From Rhodococcus zopfii NBRC 100606 = JCM 9919 (GTDB taxonomy: Bacteria > Actinomycetota > Actinomycetes > Mycobacteriales > Mycobacteriaceae): a DNA stretch of 64,000 bases. Below, piece after piece: positions 1 through 9,240 of this stretch. The stretch lies in NCBI RefSeq assembly GCF_001895025.1, contig NZ_BCXI01000003.1:1-64000 (forward strand). The letters run 5' to 3'. The translations under genes and the position numbers were made by a program. The notes under the pieces were generated by a model. The model was not told the DNA's origin, did no database searches, and saw only the letters and a list, made by a program, of their open reading frames with translations. Position 1 is the stretch's first letter. Each line of letters opens with the position of its first letter.

Positions 1-896
1 GGTTCCGGCGGCGGCGGTGGGGGAGGCGGCGGGGCCGGTGCCTGGGACTGCGGGCGCGGCGCGGGGGCAGTTCCCTCGGGTGCCCGGTTGTCCGGACGCG
101 GCGCGGGGCTCGCGACTGCGGCCTCCGGGGGCGGCGCGGGTGCCGGTTGCTGCGGTCCAGCCCCGATCGGGACCGGCAGCAGAGCGCCGGTCGAGATGTC
201 CACGACCGTCAGCTGCGGCACCGAGGTCGCCGCGGGCTGCACGACGAACAGCCGCTCCGGGTCCAGTCCGTCCCAGCCGTCGCCCGTCAGATCCGGAGCC
301 GGTGTCAGCACCGGGGCCGTCAGCGGCGTGCCGCGCGCGCATCGCACCTTCGGGGTGCCGCGATCGTCGACGAGCACGACGGTGCCCGACTCGAGAACCG
401 ACTGCACCGCGACGACGTTGCCGCTGCGGTACTCATGCATGGTGACGCGGGTGTCCGCGCGCAGTAGCACCGGCGTCAGCTTGCGGACGTATTCGCGCGC
501 GTCGATGACCTTCAGGACACCGAGCCACGCTTCGATCTTCGCGGGATCCTGCTCGAGGGTGTCGACGAGTTCCTGCCGGTCGCACAGTTCACGGTTGAGG
601 CTGCCACCGTAGAGCGCGGTGCGGTCGCCCGCGACCGCGGCGGTGCCGTCGTCCGTCACGGCGACCGGATCGCCGGTGCCGGAGACGTCCGCATCGCCGG
701 GTGGCGGCACCACGACCGGGACCTGGGCCGGAAGCAGTAGTCCGGTCCAGGGGTACTGGTCCTGCGCGGTCGCGACCTCGAGTCGCACCGGGTCGGTTCG
801 CGCGGAACCACCCGACGAACATCCACTCACCACGAGCGCGGTCAGCACGAGCACCATTCCGAATCCGCGCGCGGCGGCATCGGTGGCCACCCGCAC
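1..896 (-). CDS. DUF6777-type lipoprotein, C-terminus cut by window edge
   Basis: The frame is open to the left edge of the window, so the C-terminus is missing. Starting at the GTG at 896, the N-terminus has a short arginine-containing region, a hydrophobic stretch and a lipobox-like VVSGC, typical of an exported lipoprotein; an internal ATG at 857 would give a very short signal. The middle region (YGGSLNRELCD, then LRADTRVTMHEYRSGN and VLVDDRGTPKVRCARG) matches what I recall of the actinobacterial DUF6777 domain, whose function is unknown. The visible C-terminal part is rich in Pro and Ala, as in a flexible cell-wall-spanning tail. The frame opens directly after the stop of the epoxide hydrolase gene with a 75-bp gap, so it may be co-transcribed. 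Family assignment is fairly confident; the exact start is less so. Confidence 0.7.
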   Translation of the reverse strand, partial: MRVATDAAARGFGMVLVLTALVVSGCSSGGSARTDPVRLEVATAQDQYPWTGLLLPAQVPVVVPPPGDADVSGTGDPVAVTDDGTAAVAGDRTALYGGSLNRELCDRQELVDTLEQDPAKIEAWLGVLKVIDAREYVRKLTPVLLRADTRVTMHEYRSGNVVAVQSVLESGTVVLVDDRGTPKVRCARGTPLTAPVLTPAPDLTGDGWDGLDPERLFVVQPAATSVPQLTVVDISTGALLPVPIGAGPQQPAPAPPPEAAVASPAPRPDNRAPEGTAPAPRPQSQAPAPPPPPPPPPE

Positions 897-971
897 ATAG
901 TAGGACGGGCTACCGGTGAGGTTGGTGGATTCGCCGAACCGCTCGCGGTCGACGCGGTGGACCCAGACCGG

Positions 972-1943
972 CTATGCCGTGAACACCTCCGCCGCGAACT
1001 CGACGAGCAGTTCGTCGACCCGACGGGCCCGTTCCATCTGCACGAAGTGGCCGGCGCCGGCGAGCAGGTGCACGCCGCGCAGGTCGGGGACGGTCTGTTT
1101 CATGCGCTCGAGGGCGTTCGGCCCCGCCATCGTGATGACGGGGTCGTTGGCGCCCGCGACGAACAGAGTCGGAACCTCGAGCCGTGCGTCCTCGTCTCCG
1201 GCGGACGATTCCCAGTTGGCGTCGTACGCGCGGTACCAGGACAGGCCACCCCCGAATCCGGTTCGCGCGAACACCCGTGCGTAGTGGTCGAGTTCGTCCT
1301 CGCTCAGCCAGTCCCACGGTAGTTCCGGCGCGTCGGGCAAGACGTCGAGGTAGCCGTTTCCGTCCGACGGGTGCCGCCAGATGTCGAGATACCGGAATTC
1401 GCCGGAGAGCGCGTGGAACAGCCGCTGCAGAAATTCGCGCGGCCGCGCGTCGAGTTCGCGTTCCGCGACGCCCGGCTCCTGGAAGTAGTGCAGGTGCAGG
1501 AAGTGCCGGCGGGCCATCGCCGCGTACAGCTCGGTGGGTCGCGCGGGCAGCCGGTCGGGAGCGTACGGCACGGCGAGCAGGACCAGCCCCGCGACGCGGC
1601 GGCGGTGACGCCGTGCGACGGTCCACGTGGCGGGTGCCCCGAAGTCGTGCCCGACCAGGACGGCCCTGTCGATGCCGAGTGCGTCGAGCAGGCGGACAAG
1701 CCGATCGGCGACCGCGATGTTGGTGTACTCACCGATCGAGGCCGGTCGATCGGTGCCCCCGTAGCCGGGCATGTCCGGCGCGATCGCGCGGTAGCCGGCG
1801 GCGGCGAGTGCCCTCAGCTGGTGCCGAAAGCTGTAGCCGAGACCGGGGAAACCGTGGCACAGGACGACGGCGGGCCGGTCCGCGTCACCGGCTTCCGCAA
1901 TGTTCCACGTGAAACCATCGACCTCGACGGCGGAGTTGCGCAT
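972..1943 (-). CDS. Epoxide hydrolase-like alpha/beta hydrolase
   Basis: The 323-residue protein has an alpha/beta-hydrolase fold. It shows the oxyanion-hole motif HGFP (residues 30-33), an Asp nucleophile in GHDFGA (Asp100), an acidic residue in the AGANDPV turn, and a catalytic His in GAGHFVQ (about 299). An Asp nucleophile instead of Ser is characteristic of epoxide hydrolases and haloalkane dehalogenases; the HGFP motif and length favour epoxide hydrolase. It would hydrolyse an epoxide to a diol in the cytoplasm; the substrate cannot be read from the sequence. Its ATG overlaps the stop of the ketosteroid isomerase gene by one base (TGATG), so the two are translationally coupled behind the KstR-like operator. 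This suggests a steroid- or lipid-derived substrate. The first codons contain a parS-like site at 1901-1916. Confidence 0.85.
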   Translation of the reverse strand: MRNSAVEVDGFTWNIAEAGDADRPAVVLCHGFPGLGYSFRHQLRALAAAGYRAIAPDMPGYGGTDRPASIGEYTNIAVADRLVRLLDALGIDRAVLVGHDFGAPATWTVARRHRRRVAGLVLLAVPYAPDRLPARPTELYAAMARRHFLHLHYFQEPGVAERELDARPREFLQRLFHALSGEFRYLDIWRHPSDGNGYLDVLPDAPELPWDWLSEDELDHYARVFARTGFGGGLSWYRAYDANWESSAGDEDARLEVPTLFVAGANDPVITMAGPNALERMKQTVPDLRGVHLLAGAGHFVQMERARRVDELLVEFAAEVFTA

Positions 1944-2326
1944 CAGGACGCGGGCACCGTGACCATGTCGTCCTGGCTCCAGTACGCCTTCATCGAGGTG
2001 ATCTTCGCGTCGTCGTCGAAGGTCATGACGTCGACGACCTCCATCACGAGGTTCTGCTCACCGAGGTGGGTGGTAAGGCGGAACAGGAACGCGGCGTTGC
2101 TCGCAGCGATCTTGAGGGTGAGCAGTTCGCCGGTCTGCGTGAGCGGCTCGATAACGCCGTAGAACTCGCGCAATGCCTCCTCGGTGGTGCGCGGCTCGGT
2201 GCCGACCGGATCCTCGACGGTCGCGCCCGGCGCGTAGAGGGCCAGGACATCGTCGGTCGTTCCCTTCGCGACCGAACGGATGTAGTTCTCGACGGTGGTG
2301 CGGATCGCCTCGCTGGACGGTGCCAT
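1943..2326 (-). CDS. Delta5-3-ketosteroid isomerase-like protein (NTF2 fold)
   Basis: The 127-residue protein has the length and fold of Delta5-3-ketosteroid isomerase, which shifts the steroid double bond from C5 to C4. The catalytic set known from Comamonas KSI is present at near-identical numbering: Tyr15 (for Tyr14), Asp39 in YAPGATVEDPVG (for Asp38), and Asp99 in EVVDVMTF (for Asp99). SnoaL-like proteins share the fold, but all three residues together favour a real isomerase. It starts at ATG 2326 after a strong GAGGAGG ribosome site and is the first gene of a two-gene unit with the epoxide hydrolase. A perfect KstR-type palindrome at 2344-2357 lies between its promoter and its ribosome site, so it is probably induced by cholesterol or related sterols. 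Confidence 0.87.
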   Translation of the reverse strand: MAPSSEAIRTTVENYIRSVAKGTTDDVLALYAPGATVEDPVGTEPRTTEEALREFYGVIEPLTQTGELLTLKIAASNAAFLFRLTTHLGEQNLVMEVVDVMTFDDDAKITSMKAYWSQDDMVTVPAS

Positions 2327-2343
2327 GGAAATGCCTCCTCGAA

Positions 2344-2357
2344 TAGAACACGTTCTA
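2344..2357. promoter_or_regulatory. KstR-type operator
   Basis: The 14-mer TAGAACACGTTCTA fits the published KstR consensus TnnAACnnGTTnnA at every fixed position, and its arms are symmetric. On the minus strand it begins 8 bases after a candidate -10 (TAGTCT, 2366-2371) and ends just before the ribosome site, so bound repressor would cover the transcription start. KstR is a TetR-family repressor of cholesterol catabolism genes in mycobacteria and rhodococci. Confidence 0.8.
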
Positions 2358-2365
2358 GATCAGAA

Positions 2366-2371
2366 AGACTA
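2366..2371 (-). promoter_or_regulatory. Candidate -10 of the isomerase/epoxide hydrolase unit
   Basis: TAGTCT on the minus strand lies 8 bases upstream of the KstR-like operator. No good -35 match was found. It is assigned mainly by position. Confidence 0.4.
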
Positions 2372-2473
2372 GTGTCCCCCGGCCCGACAGACCAGATCCC
2401 CCGGCGAATCGGCTCCACCCCGCCGCGCGGAGTGCTTGGCTGACACGGGAGCAACGCACCGAGAGGAGTCCCG

Positions 2474-3289
2474 ATGGACGAGACGACCGCGTTCACGCTC
2501 GACGGTCACGCCGGAGCACTGGCCGGCCGCCGCTGGCCCTGCGAGAACCCGCGCTACATCGCGCTGCTGTGCCACGGCTACGGCGAGCACACCGGACGGT
2601 ACGAGTACGTCGCGACCCGGTTCGTCGCCGACGGCGCCGTCGTCTACGCGATCGACCACGTCGGGCACGGGCTCAGCGACGGCGAACGCGTCCTCGTCGA
2701 GGACTTCGAGAAGGTCGTCGAGGACTTCCATCTGCTCGACCTGACCGCACGACGCGACAATCCGGACCTGCCGGTCGTGCTCGTCGGGCATTCGATGGGC
2801 GGGATGATCGCCGCCCGCTACGCACAGCGGTACGGCGAGAGCCTCGCCGCGGTCGTCCTGTCCGCGCCGGTGCTCGGCACCTGGGCCGCGGTCGACGCCC
2901 TGCTTGCCGCCGACGAGATCCCGGACGCTCCGATCGATCCCGATACGCTCTCGCGCGACCCCGCGGTGGGACGCGCCTACGTCGCCGACCCGTTCGTGTG
3001 GCACGGTCCGTTCAAGCGCCCTACGGTGCAGGCGCTGAAGGACTGCCTCGGCACGATCTCGGCCGCCGGACCGGTGGACTCCGTCCCGGTGCTGTGGCTG
3101 CACGGCTCGGACGACGGACTCGTACCGATCGAGGGCACCGTGCAGGGCTGGTCCACCCTGTCGGGCGCCCACGCGCGCGCCGGGGTGTACACCGGTGCGC
3201 GCCACGAGATCTTCAACGAGACCAACCGTGACGAGGTCCTCGGGGACGTCCTCGATTTCGTGAACAGCGTTCTGCCGGAACGGAACTGA
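2474..3289 (+). CDS. Monoacylglycerol lipase / lysophospholipase
   Basis: The 271-residue serine hydrolase carries HGYGEH near residue 34, typical of monoacylglycerol lipases. The nucleophile elbow is GHSMGG (Ser107), the catalytic acid lies in HGSDDGLVP, and the His in TGARHEIFNE. The Pfam-type name is Hydrolase_4. It would release a fatty acid from mono-acylglycerols or lysophospholipids. No signal peptide is visible, so it is probably cytoplasmic or membrane-associated. The ATG at 2474 follows GAGAGGAG at good spacing. It is divergent from the isomerase gene, and the 147-bp gap holds the KstR-type operator nearer the other gene, so shared sterol control is possible but not shown. A strong hairpin covers its stop codon and faces leuS. 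Confidence 0.88.
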   Translation: MDETTAFTLDGHAGALAGRRWPCENPRYIALLCHGYGEHTGRYEYVATRFVADGAVVYAIDHVGHGLSDGERVLVEDFEKVVEDFHLLDLTARRDNPDLPVVLVGHSMGGMIAARYAQRYGESLAAVVLSAPVLGTWAAVDALLAADEIPDAPIDPDTLSRDPAVGRAYVADPFVWHGPFKRPTVQALKDCLGTISAAGPVDSVPVLWLHGSDDGLVPIEGTVQGWSTLSGAHARAGVYTGARHEIFNETNRDEVLGDVLDFVNSVLPERN

Positions 3290-3302
3290 TCCGGCAGAAC
3301 GC
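3267..3302. terminator. Bidirectional terminator between lipase and leuS
   Basis: A perfect 13-bp inverted repeat (3267-3279 and 3290-3302) with a 10-nt loop spans the stop codon of the lipase and lies 18 bp beyond the leuS stop. There is no long T tract, as is common in high-GC actinobacteria. Confidence 0.75.
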
Positions 3303-3320
3303 CATCGCGCGACGCTCGGG

Positions 3321-6167
3321 TCAGCGCACCACGTTGATCATCTTGCCGGGCACCACGATCACCTTGCGCGGCGCGGCACCGGCGAGCAGCTCGACGATCT
3401 TCTCGTCCGCCAGCGCCGCCGCCTCGATCGCGTCGGGCTTGGCGTCGGCGGGCACCGTGATGCGGCTGCGCACCTTGCCGTTGACCTGGATCGGGTACTC
3501 GACGCTGTCCTCGACGAGCCACTTCTCGTCGACGACCGGGAACGGGCCGTGCGCGAGCGACTCGGTGTGCCCGAGCCGCGACCACAACTCCTCCGCGAGG
3601 TGCGGCGCCACCGGCGCGAGCATCGAGACCAGCGGCTCGACCGCGGCCCGCGGCGCCCCGTCCGGGTACGTCTTGGTGAGGTGGTTGGTGTACTCGATGA
3701 GCTTCGCGATCGCGGTGTTGTCCCGCAGGTGCGCGTAGTCGTCGGACACACCCTCGATGGTCCGGTTCAGGGCCCGCAGCGTGTCCTCCGCGGGGTCGGC
3801 GTCGGTGACGCGCAGCGCGCCGCTCTCCTCGTCGACCGCGACGCGCCACACGCGCTGCAGGAAGCGGTGAGCACCGACGACGTCCTTGGTCGCCCACGGG
3901 CGGGACTGGTCGAGCGGACCCATCGACATCTCGTACACACGCAGCGTGTCGGCGCCGAAGTCGTCGCAGATCTCATCCGGCGCAACGGAATTCTTCAGGG
4001 ACTTGCCCATCTTCCCGTACTCGCGGTTGACCTGTTCGCCATTGTGGAAGTACGCGCCGTCGCGCTCTTCGACCTCGTCGGCGGGAACGTAGACGCCGCG
4101 CGCGTCGGTGTAGGCGTACGCCTGGATGTAGCCCTGATTGAACAGGCGCCGGTACGGCTCCGAGGAGGTGACGTAGCCGAGGTCGAACAGCACCTTGTGC
4201 CAGAACCGCGCGTACAGCAGGTGCAGCACGGCGTGCTCGACACCGCCGACGTACAGATCCACACCGCCGGGGTCGTTGGGGCCGTGGATCTCCGGACGCG
4301 GACCGGTCCAGTAGGCCTCGTTCTCCTTGGCGCAGAACTCTTCCGGGTTGGTGGGGTCGATGTAACGCAGCTGGTACCACGAGCTGCCCGCCCACTGCGG
4401 CATGACGTTCGTGTCGCGGGTGTAGCGCTGCAGGCCGTCACCGAGATCGAGGTCCACCTCGACCCACTCGGTGGCCTTCGCGAGCGGCGGCGACGGCTCC
4501 GACGCGGCGTCATCCGGGTCGAACGACACGGGCGCGTAGTCCTTCACATCCGGAAGTTCCACGGGCAGCATCGATTCCGGCAGCGGATGCGGGCGTCCGT
4601 CGGCGGAGTACACGATCGGGAAGGGTTCGCCCCAGTAGCGCTGCCGTGCGAACAGCCAGTCGCGCAGCTTGTACTGGATGGTGCCGGTGCCGGAACCGGA
4701 CTCCTCGAGCTTCGCGACGATCGTCTTCTTCGCGTCCGCGACGTCGAGCCCGTTCAGGTAGTCCGAGTTCACCAGCGCGCCGTCGCCGGTGTACGCCTCG
4801 GCGGTGATGTCACCACCGGAGATGACCTCGCGGATCGGCAGGCCGAACGCGGTTGCGAACTCCCAGTCGCGCTGGTCGTGGCCGGGCACGGCCATGATCG
4901 CGCCGGTGCCGTAGCCGGTGAGCACGTAGTCGGCGATGAACACCGGCAGCTTCTCGCCGTTGACCGGGTTGACGGCGTACGCGCCGAGGAAGACGCCGGT
5001 CTTCTCCTTGCTTTCCTGCCGCTCCAGGTCCGACTTGGCCGCGATCGACGCGCGGTATCCGGCGACGGCCTCGGCGGGGGTGGCGGCGCCACCGGTCCAG
5101 CGCTCGTCGACGCCCTCGGGCCACGCGGCGCCGACGATCTCGTCGACCAGGGCGTGCTCGGGGGCGAGCGTGACGTAGCTGGCGCCGAACAGCGTGTCGG
5201 GTCGGGTCGTGAAGACCTCCACCTCCGAATCGTGACCGGCGACACGGAATTTCACCTGGGCGCCGTGGCTGCGGCCGATCCAGTTGCGCTGCATCGTCTT
5301 GACCTTGTCGGGCCAGTCCAGGTACTCGAGATCGTCGATGAGCCGGTCGGAATACGCGGTGATGCGCATCATCCACTGCCGCAGGTTCTTCCGGAACACC
5401 GGGAAGTTGCCGCGCTCGGACCGGCCGTCCGCGGTGACCTCCTCGTTCGCGAGCACCGTGCCCAGGCCGGGGCACCAGTTGACCAGCGAATCCGAGCGGT
5501 ACACCAGGCGGTAGCCGTCGAGGGCGGCCTGCTTGTCGGCATCCGGCAGACCGGCCCAGTCGCGGCCGTCGTCGAGGGTGCGGACGCCGGACTCGAGTTC
5601 GGACTCGAGTTCCGAGATGCGGCGGGCCTTGCCGGCCTGCGGGTCGTACCACGCGTTGTAGATGGTCAGGAAGATCCACTGCGTCCAGTGGTAGAAGTCC
5701 ACGTCGGTGGTCGCGACGGCACGACGCTCGTCGTGGCCGAGCCCGAGACGGTGCAGCTGCCGCTTCATGTTCGCGATGTTCGCCTCGGTCGTGGTCCGCG
5801 GATGCGTGCCCGTCTGCACGGCGTACTGCTCGGCGGGCAGCCCGAACGCGTCGTACCCGAGGGTGTGCAGGACGTTGTGGCCCAGCATGCGGTGGTAGCG
5901 CGCGTACACGTCGGTGGCGATGTAGCCGAGCGGATGCCCGACGTGCAGGCCGGCACCGGACGGGTAGGGGAACATGTCCTGCACGAACAGCTTGTCGGCG
6001 GGCACCTCGCCGGCCAGCGGACCGACCGGGTTCGGCGCGTCGAACGTGCCGCGGTCACGCCACAGCTCCTGCCAGCGCTGCTCGATCCGCCCGGCGAGCT
6101 CGGCGGTGTACCGATGCTGCGGGGTGGCGTCGGACGACGGAGGGGAAGTCTGATCAGGACGAGTCAC
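3321..6167 (-). CDS. leuS: Leucyl-tRNA synthetase
   Basis: The 948-residue class I aminoacyl-tRNA synthetase charges tRNA-Leu. The HIGH-type signature appears as HVGHPLG in the [13 protein letters not shown] segment (about residues 67-80). The editing domain shows [12 protein letters not shown], and the KMSKS-type loop is KMGKS (about residue 719). The C-terminus contains the anticodon-binding domain and ends at VNGKVR...GKMINVVR. Length agrees with bacterial LeuRS. The start is a GTG at 6167; a TACCCT box about 45 bp upstream (6210-6215 on the minus strand) is a plausible -10. It is a single gene, convergent with the lipase. Confidence 0.97.
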   Translation of the reverse strand: MTRPDQTSPPSSDATPQHRYTAELAGRIEQRWQELWRDRGTFDAPNPVGPLAGEVPADKLFVQDMFPYPSGAGLHVGHPLGYIATDVYARYHRMLGHNVLHTLGYDAFGLPAEQYAVQTGTHPRTTTEANIANMKRQLHRLGLGHDERRAVATTDVDFYHWTQWIFLTIYNAWYDPQAGKARRISELESELESGVRTLDDGRDWAGLPDADKQAALDGYRLVYRSDSLVNWCPGLGTVLANEEVTADGRSERGNFPVFRKNLRQWMMRITAYSDRLIDDLEYLDWPDKVKTMQRNWIGRSHGAQVKFRVAGHDSEVEVFTTRPDTLFGASYVTLAPEHALVDEIVGAAWPEGVDERWTGGAATPAEAVAGYRASIAAKSDLERQESKEKTGVFLGAYAVNPVNGEKLPVFIADYVLTGYGTGAIMAVPGHDQRDWEFATAFGLPIREVISGGDITAEAYTGDGALVNSDYLNGLDVADAKKTIVAKLEESGSGTGTIQYKLRDWLFARQRYWGEPFPIVYSADGRPHPLPESMLPVELPDVKDYAPVSFDPDDAASEPSPPLAKATEWVEVDLDLGDGLQRYTRDTNVMPQWAGSSWYQLRYIDPTNPEEFCAKENEAYWTGPRPEIHGPNDPGGVDLYVGGVEHAVLHLLYARFWHKVLFDLGYVTSSEPYRRLFNQGYIQAYAYTDARGVYVPADEVEERDGAYFHNGEQVNREYGKMGKSLKNSVAPDEICDDFGADTLRVYEMSMGPLDQSRPWATKDVVGAHRFLQRVWRVAVDEESGALRVTDADPAEDTLRALNRTIEGVSDDYAHLRDNTAIAKLIEYTNHLTKTYPDGAPRAAVEPLVSMLAPVAPHLAEELWSRLGHTESLAHGPFPVVDEKWLVEDSVEYPIQVNGKVRSRITVPADAKPDAIEAAALADEKIVELLAGAAPRKVIVVPGKMINVVR

Positions 6168-6271
6168 GGCGGTCGCTATCTACTTGGCTGGCGTCTGTTA
6201 CCTCCGACCAGGGTAGAACGTGGCCGAACCCGACCGGACCGGCGGCTGCGTCCGGCGGTATCCTGGTCGCC

Positions 6272-6676
6272 GTGCTGATCGTCGCCATCGTGCTGTTCGT
6301 ACTCGCCCTCGTTGTCGGTGCCGTCGCCGTCGCCGGGCTCACCGGACGGCTCGAGCGGAACCGCTGGGCGGGTGTCCGCACCGCCGACACCCTGCGCGAC
6401 GACGAGACGTTCGCGCTGGCCAACAAGGTCGCGGCCCCCAGCGTGCTCGGTGCCGCGGTGCTGCTCGTCGCCGGAGGTGTGGCTGCGCTGACGCTGCCGA
6501 CCGTCGCGGGTGTGATCGCCGTTGTCGTGACGATCGTCGCGGCGCTCGTCACGGCCGGGGCCGGCGGATCCATCGCGGCACGTGTGGCCGCCGCCACCAA
6601 GCCCGAGGAGACCGAGGGCTGCGGCACCTCCTGCGGCGCGTGCAGCCTGCGCGGCGCCTGCGAACCCACCGCCTGA
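6272..6676 (+). CDS. SdpI-family membrane protein with cysteine-rich tail
   Basis: The 134-residue protein has an N-terminal transmembrane segment, then GRLERNRWAGVRTADTL followed by ALANKVA, the hallmark of the SdpI/YhfL family, then two further hydrophobic helices. SdpI in Bacillus gives immunity to the SdpC toxin; in actinobacteria the role is unknown. Unusually, the C-terminus ends in a cysteine cluster (CGTSCGACSLRGAC, four Cys) after the last helix, which looks able to bind a metal. The start GTG at 6272 follows TATCCT within about ten bases, compatible with a leaderless message. It lies 55 bp before another small membrane protein, so the two may be related in function. Confidence 0.75.
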   Translation: MLIVAIVLFVLALVVGAVAVAGLTGRLERNRWAGVRTADTLRDDETFALANKVAAPSVLGAAVLLVAGGVAALTLPTVAGVIAVVVTIVAALVTAGAGGSIAARVAAATKPEETEGCGTSCGACSLRGACEPTA

Positions 6677-6731
6677 CGACCCACCACCCGGACGCCGCCG
6701 CGGATCGTCGGGCAGTCCCTACGCTGGGGCG

Positions 6732-7694
6732 GTGACGACCCGCCGCATCATCGATCCCGCCGGTGCCCTGTTCGGTATCGCCCTTCCGATCGCCACCGCC
6801 GTGGCCGCGGTGCTGCTCACCGTCGTGTGGGAGCCCCGCCTGCCCGCCGAGATCGCGACGCACTGGTCCGGGCCGGATCCGGTCGGGTTCTCCGCGCCGA
6901 TGTCGAGCGCATGGGCGATGGCCCTGGTCATCGTTCTGATCGGCGGAGGATGCAGCGCGATCGCGGCGCTCGCGCAAGCCATGCTGATGATGCGGCGGTA
7001 CATGCTCGTCGTCGGGCTGGGCGTCACCGGGCTGCTGGCCACTCTCCACCTGACGATGCTGGCGGCGCAGCTGGACCTGTCCGACGCGGCACAGGCGCGG
7101 CTGCCGATGTGGCCGGTCGGGCTGGGCGTCCTGATCGGGATCGCGGCCGGATTCGTGGGCGCTGCGCTGCTGCGGGACTACCGGGAACGGGTGCCGGCGA
7201 CCGGTGCTCCGGATGCGCGGCTTCCCCGCGGCCGCGTGGAACTGCCGATCGTCGACCAGGTCGGGACGGGCACGCGCACCACGGCCGTGCTGGCACTGGT
7301 GTTGCTGGGCCCGGTCGTGATCGTGTGCGGCGCCACCGGATCCTGGTGGCCGCTCGCAGTCTTCCTTCCGGTCGGCGTGCTGGTGCTGAGCCTGCTGCGG
7401 TTCCGCGTGACCGTCGACGAGTCCGGTGTCCGCGTCCGCAACCTGGGCATGACCGCGGTCGAGTACCACCTCGACGAGATGATCGGCGCGAAGGTCACCG
7501 AGACCCGGCCGTTCCAGGACTGGGGTGGCTGGGGGCTGCGGGCCAAGGGCCGCGGCCGGTACGGGCTGGTCACGAACACCGGCCCGGCCCTGGTATTCAC
7601 CACCGCGGGCGGTCAGGAGTTCACCGTGACCACCGACCGGGCACAGGAGATGGCCGGGGCACTCAACAGCCTCGCCGACGCCCGCGCCCGCTGA
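6732..7694 (+). CDS. DUF1648-type integral membrane protein
   Basis: The 320-residue protein begins with a hydrophobic helix, then LPAEIATHWSGPDPVGFSAP, the typical DUF1648 signature (helix, then HW..G..D). Further predicted helices lie near residues 55-75, 85-110, 125-150 and 180-225. The C-terminal soluble part (FRVTVDESGVRVRNLG...RGRYGLVTNTGPALVF...TTDRAQEMAGALN) resembles a PH-like domain. Function is unknown. I chose the GTG at 6732 because TACGCT lies 7 bases upstream, a likely leaderless start, and because the reading frame further upstream overlaps the SdpI gene. DUF1648 and SdpI domains often occur together, so the two-gene arrangement is meaningful. Confidence 0.72.
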   Translation: MTTRRIIDPAGALFGIALPIATAVAAVLLTVVWEPRLPAEIATHWSGPDPVGFSAPMSSAWAMALVIVLIGGGCSAIAALAQAMLMMRRYMLVVGLGVTGLLATLHLTMLAAQLDLSDAAQARLPMWPVGLGVLIGIAAGFVGAALLRDYRERVPATGAPDARLPRGRVELPIVDQVGTGTRTTAVLALVLLGPVVIVCGATGSWWPLAVFLPVGVLVLSLLRFRVTVDESGVRVRNLGMTAVEYHLDEMIGAKVTETRPFQDWGGWGLRAKGRGRYGLVTNTGPALVFTTAGGQEFTVTTDRAQEMAGALNSLADARAR

Positions 7695-7802
7695 CCCGGC
7701 ACGGATCGAGCCGTGGAAACAGCGCACGGCGGCCGGGCGGCTCCGGTTCAATGGGACACGGATTTCCATGGAGCACAGTCGACCGGACCCTCGGAGGTTC
7801 CA

Positions 7803-9191
7803 GTGAGTCATCGGAAACGATCGCACCCCGACGGGGTTCTCGCGCCCGCGTATACGAGCCGCCTCGACACCGACCCGGTTCCCGCGGCGATACTTCCTCA
7901 GGGATCGATGGACCCGGGCGCGGTGTACCGGTTCATCCACGACGAACTCATGCTCGACGGCAGTTCCCGGCTCAACCTCGCGACCTTCGTCACGACCTGG
8001 ATGGAGCCGGAGGCGGGTCGTCTCATGGCGGAGACCTTCGACAAGAACCTCATCGACAAGGACGAGTACCCGTCGACCGCGGCGATCGAGGAACGCTGCG
8101 TGGCGATGGTGGCGGACCTGTTCAACGCGCCGGGGCTCACGGAGTTCGACCCGTCCTCGGCCACGGGAGTGTCGACGATCGGCTCGAGCGAGGCGGTGAT
8201 GCTCGCCGGGCTCGCCCTCAAGTGGCGCTGGCGGCAGCGTCGCGAGGCTGCCGGGCGGGACGCGTCCCGTCCGAATCTTGTTCTGGGGAGCAATGTTCAG
8301 GTGGTCTGGGAGAAATTCTGCCGGTACTTCGACGTGGAACCGAAGTACCTGCCGATGGAACGGGGCCGCTATTCGATCACACCGCAGCAGGTACGGGAGG
8401 CGGTGGACGACAACACGATCGGCGTCGTCGCGATCCTCGGCACCACGTACACCGGCGAACTGGAACCGGTGGCGGAGATCTCCGGGGTCCTCGACGAGGT
8501 CGCTGCGTCGGGTGGGCCGGATGTGCCGCTGCACGTCGACGCGGCCAGCGGCGGATTCGTGGTGCCCTTCCTGCATCCCGAGCTGGAATGGGACTTCCGG
8601 GTACCGCGCGTCGCGTCGATCAACGTCAGCGGACACAAGTACGGCCTGACCTATCCCGGGATCGGCTTCGTGGTGTGGCGCGACCGCGAAGCCCTGCCCG
8701 AGGACCTCGTCTTCCGGGTCAACTATCTCGGTGGCGACATGCCGACCTTCACCCTGAACTTCTCGCGGCCCGGCAATCAGATCGTCGGCCAGTACTACAA
8801 CTTCCTGCGGCTCGGCCACGCCGGTTATCAGCGGGTGATGAGCACCCTGCGGTCCACCGCGCTCCGGCTTTCCCAGCAGATCGCCGAGATCGAGGGCATG
8901 AACGTGATCACCGACGGCAGGGCGATTCCGGTGCTGGCCTTCGAATTGACCGGCGACCCGGGCTTCACGGTCTTCGACGTCTCACACGAACTGCGGGCCC
9001 GCGGCTGGCAGGTTCCGGCGTACACGATGCCCGCGGACGCCGAGGACGTCGCCGTACTGCGGATCGTCGTGCGCGAGGGGTTCAGCGCCGACCTGGCCCG
9101 GATGCTGCACGTGGACCTCGTGGAGGTGTGCGCCGAACTGCGCAGCCGGGGGCCCGGAAAGCACTCGACGGAAAAGCATTTCGCGCACTGA
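7803..9191 (+). CDS. gadB: Glutamate decarboxylase
   Basis: The 462-residue PLP enzyme of the group II decarboxylase family converts glutamate to GABA and CO2 while consuming a proton, a known acid-resistance reaction. Recognisable features are IGSSEAVMLAGLALKWRW, HVDAASGGFV with the PLP-interacting Asp, and INVSGHKYG with the Schiff-base Lys279. Length and motifs match bacterial GadA/B. The start is a GTG at 7803 after GGAGG; upstream frame extension has no ribosome site. No GABA antiporter gene is adjacent, so the acid-resistance role is inferred from the family only. Confidence 0.93.
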   Translation: MSHRKRSHPDGVLAPAYTSRLDTDPVPAAILPQGSMDPGAVYRFIHDELMLDGSSRLNLATFVTTWMEPEAGRLMAETFDKNLIDKDEYPSTAAIEERCVAMVADLFNAPGLTEFDPSSATGVSTIGSSEAVMLAGLALKWRWRQRREAAGRDASRPNLVLGSNVQVVWEKFCRYFDVEPKYLPMERGRYSITPQQVREAVDDNTIGVVAILGTTYTGELEPVAEISGVLDEVAASGGPDVPLHVDAASGGFVVPFLHPELEWDFRVPRVASINVSGHKYGLTYPGIGFVVWRDREALPEDLVFRVNYLGGDMPTFTLNFSRPGNQIVGQYYNFLRLGHAGYQRVMSTLRSTALRLSQQIAEIEGMNVITDGRAIPVLAFELTGDPGFTVFDVSHELRARGWQVPAYTMPADAEDVAVLRIVVREGFSADLARMLHVDLVEVCAELRSRGPGKHSTEKHFAH

Positions 9192-9194
9192 CAA

Positions 9195-9238
9195 CTGGTG
9201 TGCCGTATCGGCCCTCCGGGGGCCGGAAGGCACACCGG
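9195..9238. terminator. Terminator between gadB and yqgE
   Basis: The 8-bp arms GGTGTGCC (9197-9204) and GGCACACC (9229-9236) enclose a GC-rich inner region that can also pair (GGCC...GGCC). It sits between two convergent genes and probably stops transcription from both. Confidence 0.65.
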
Positions 9239-9240
9239 AC

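Noticed and set aside
3549-6278. A 909-codon open frame antisense to leuS
   Set aside because: No recognisable motif; leuS on the other strand has full catalytic signatures. Long antisense frames are expected at this GC content.
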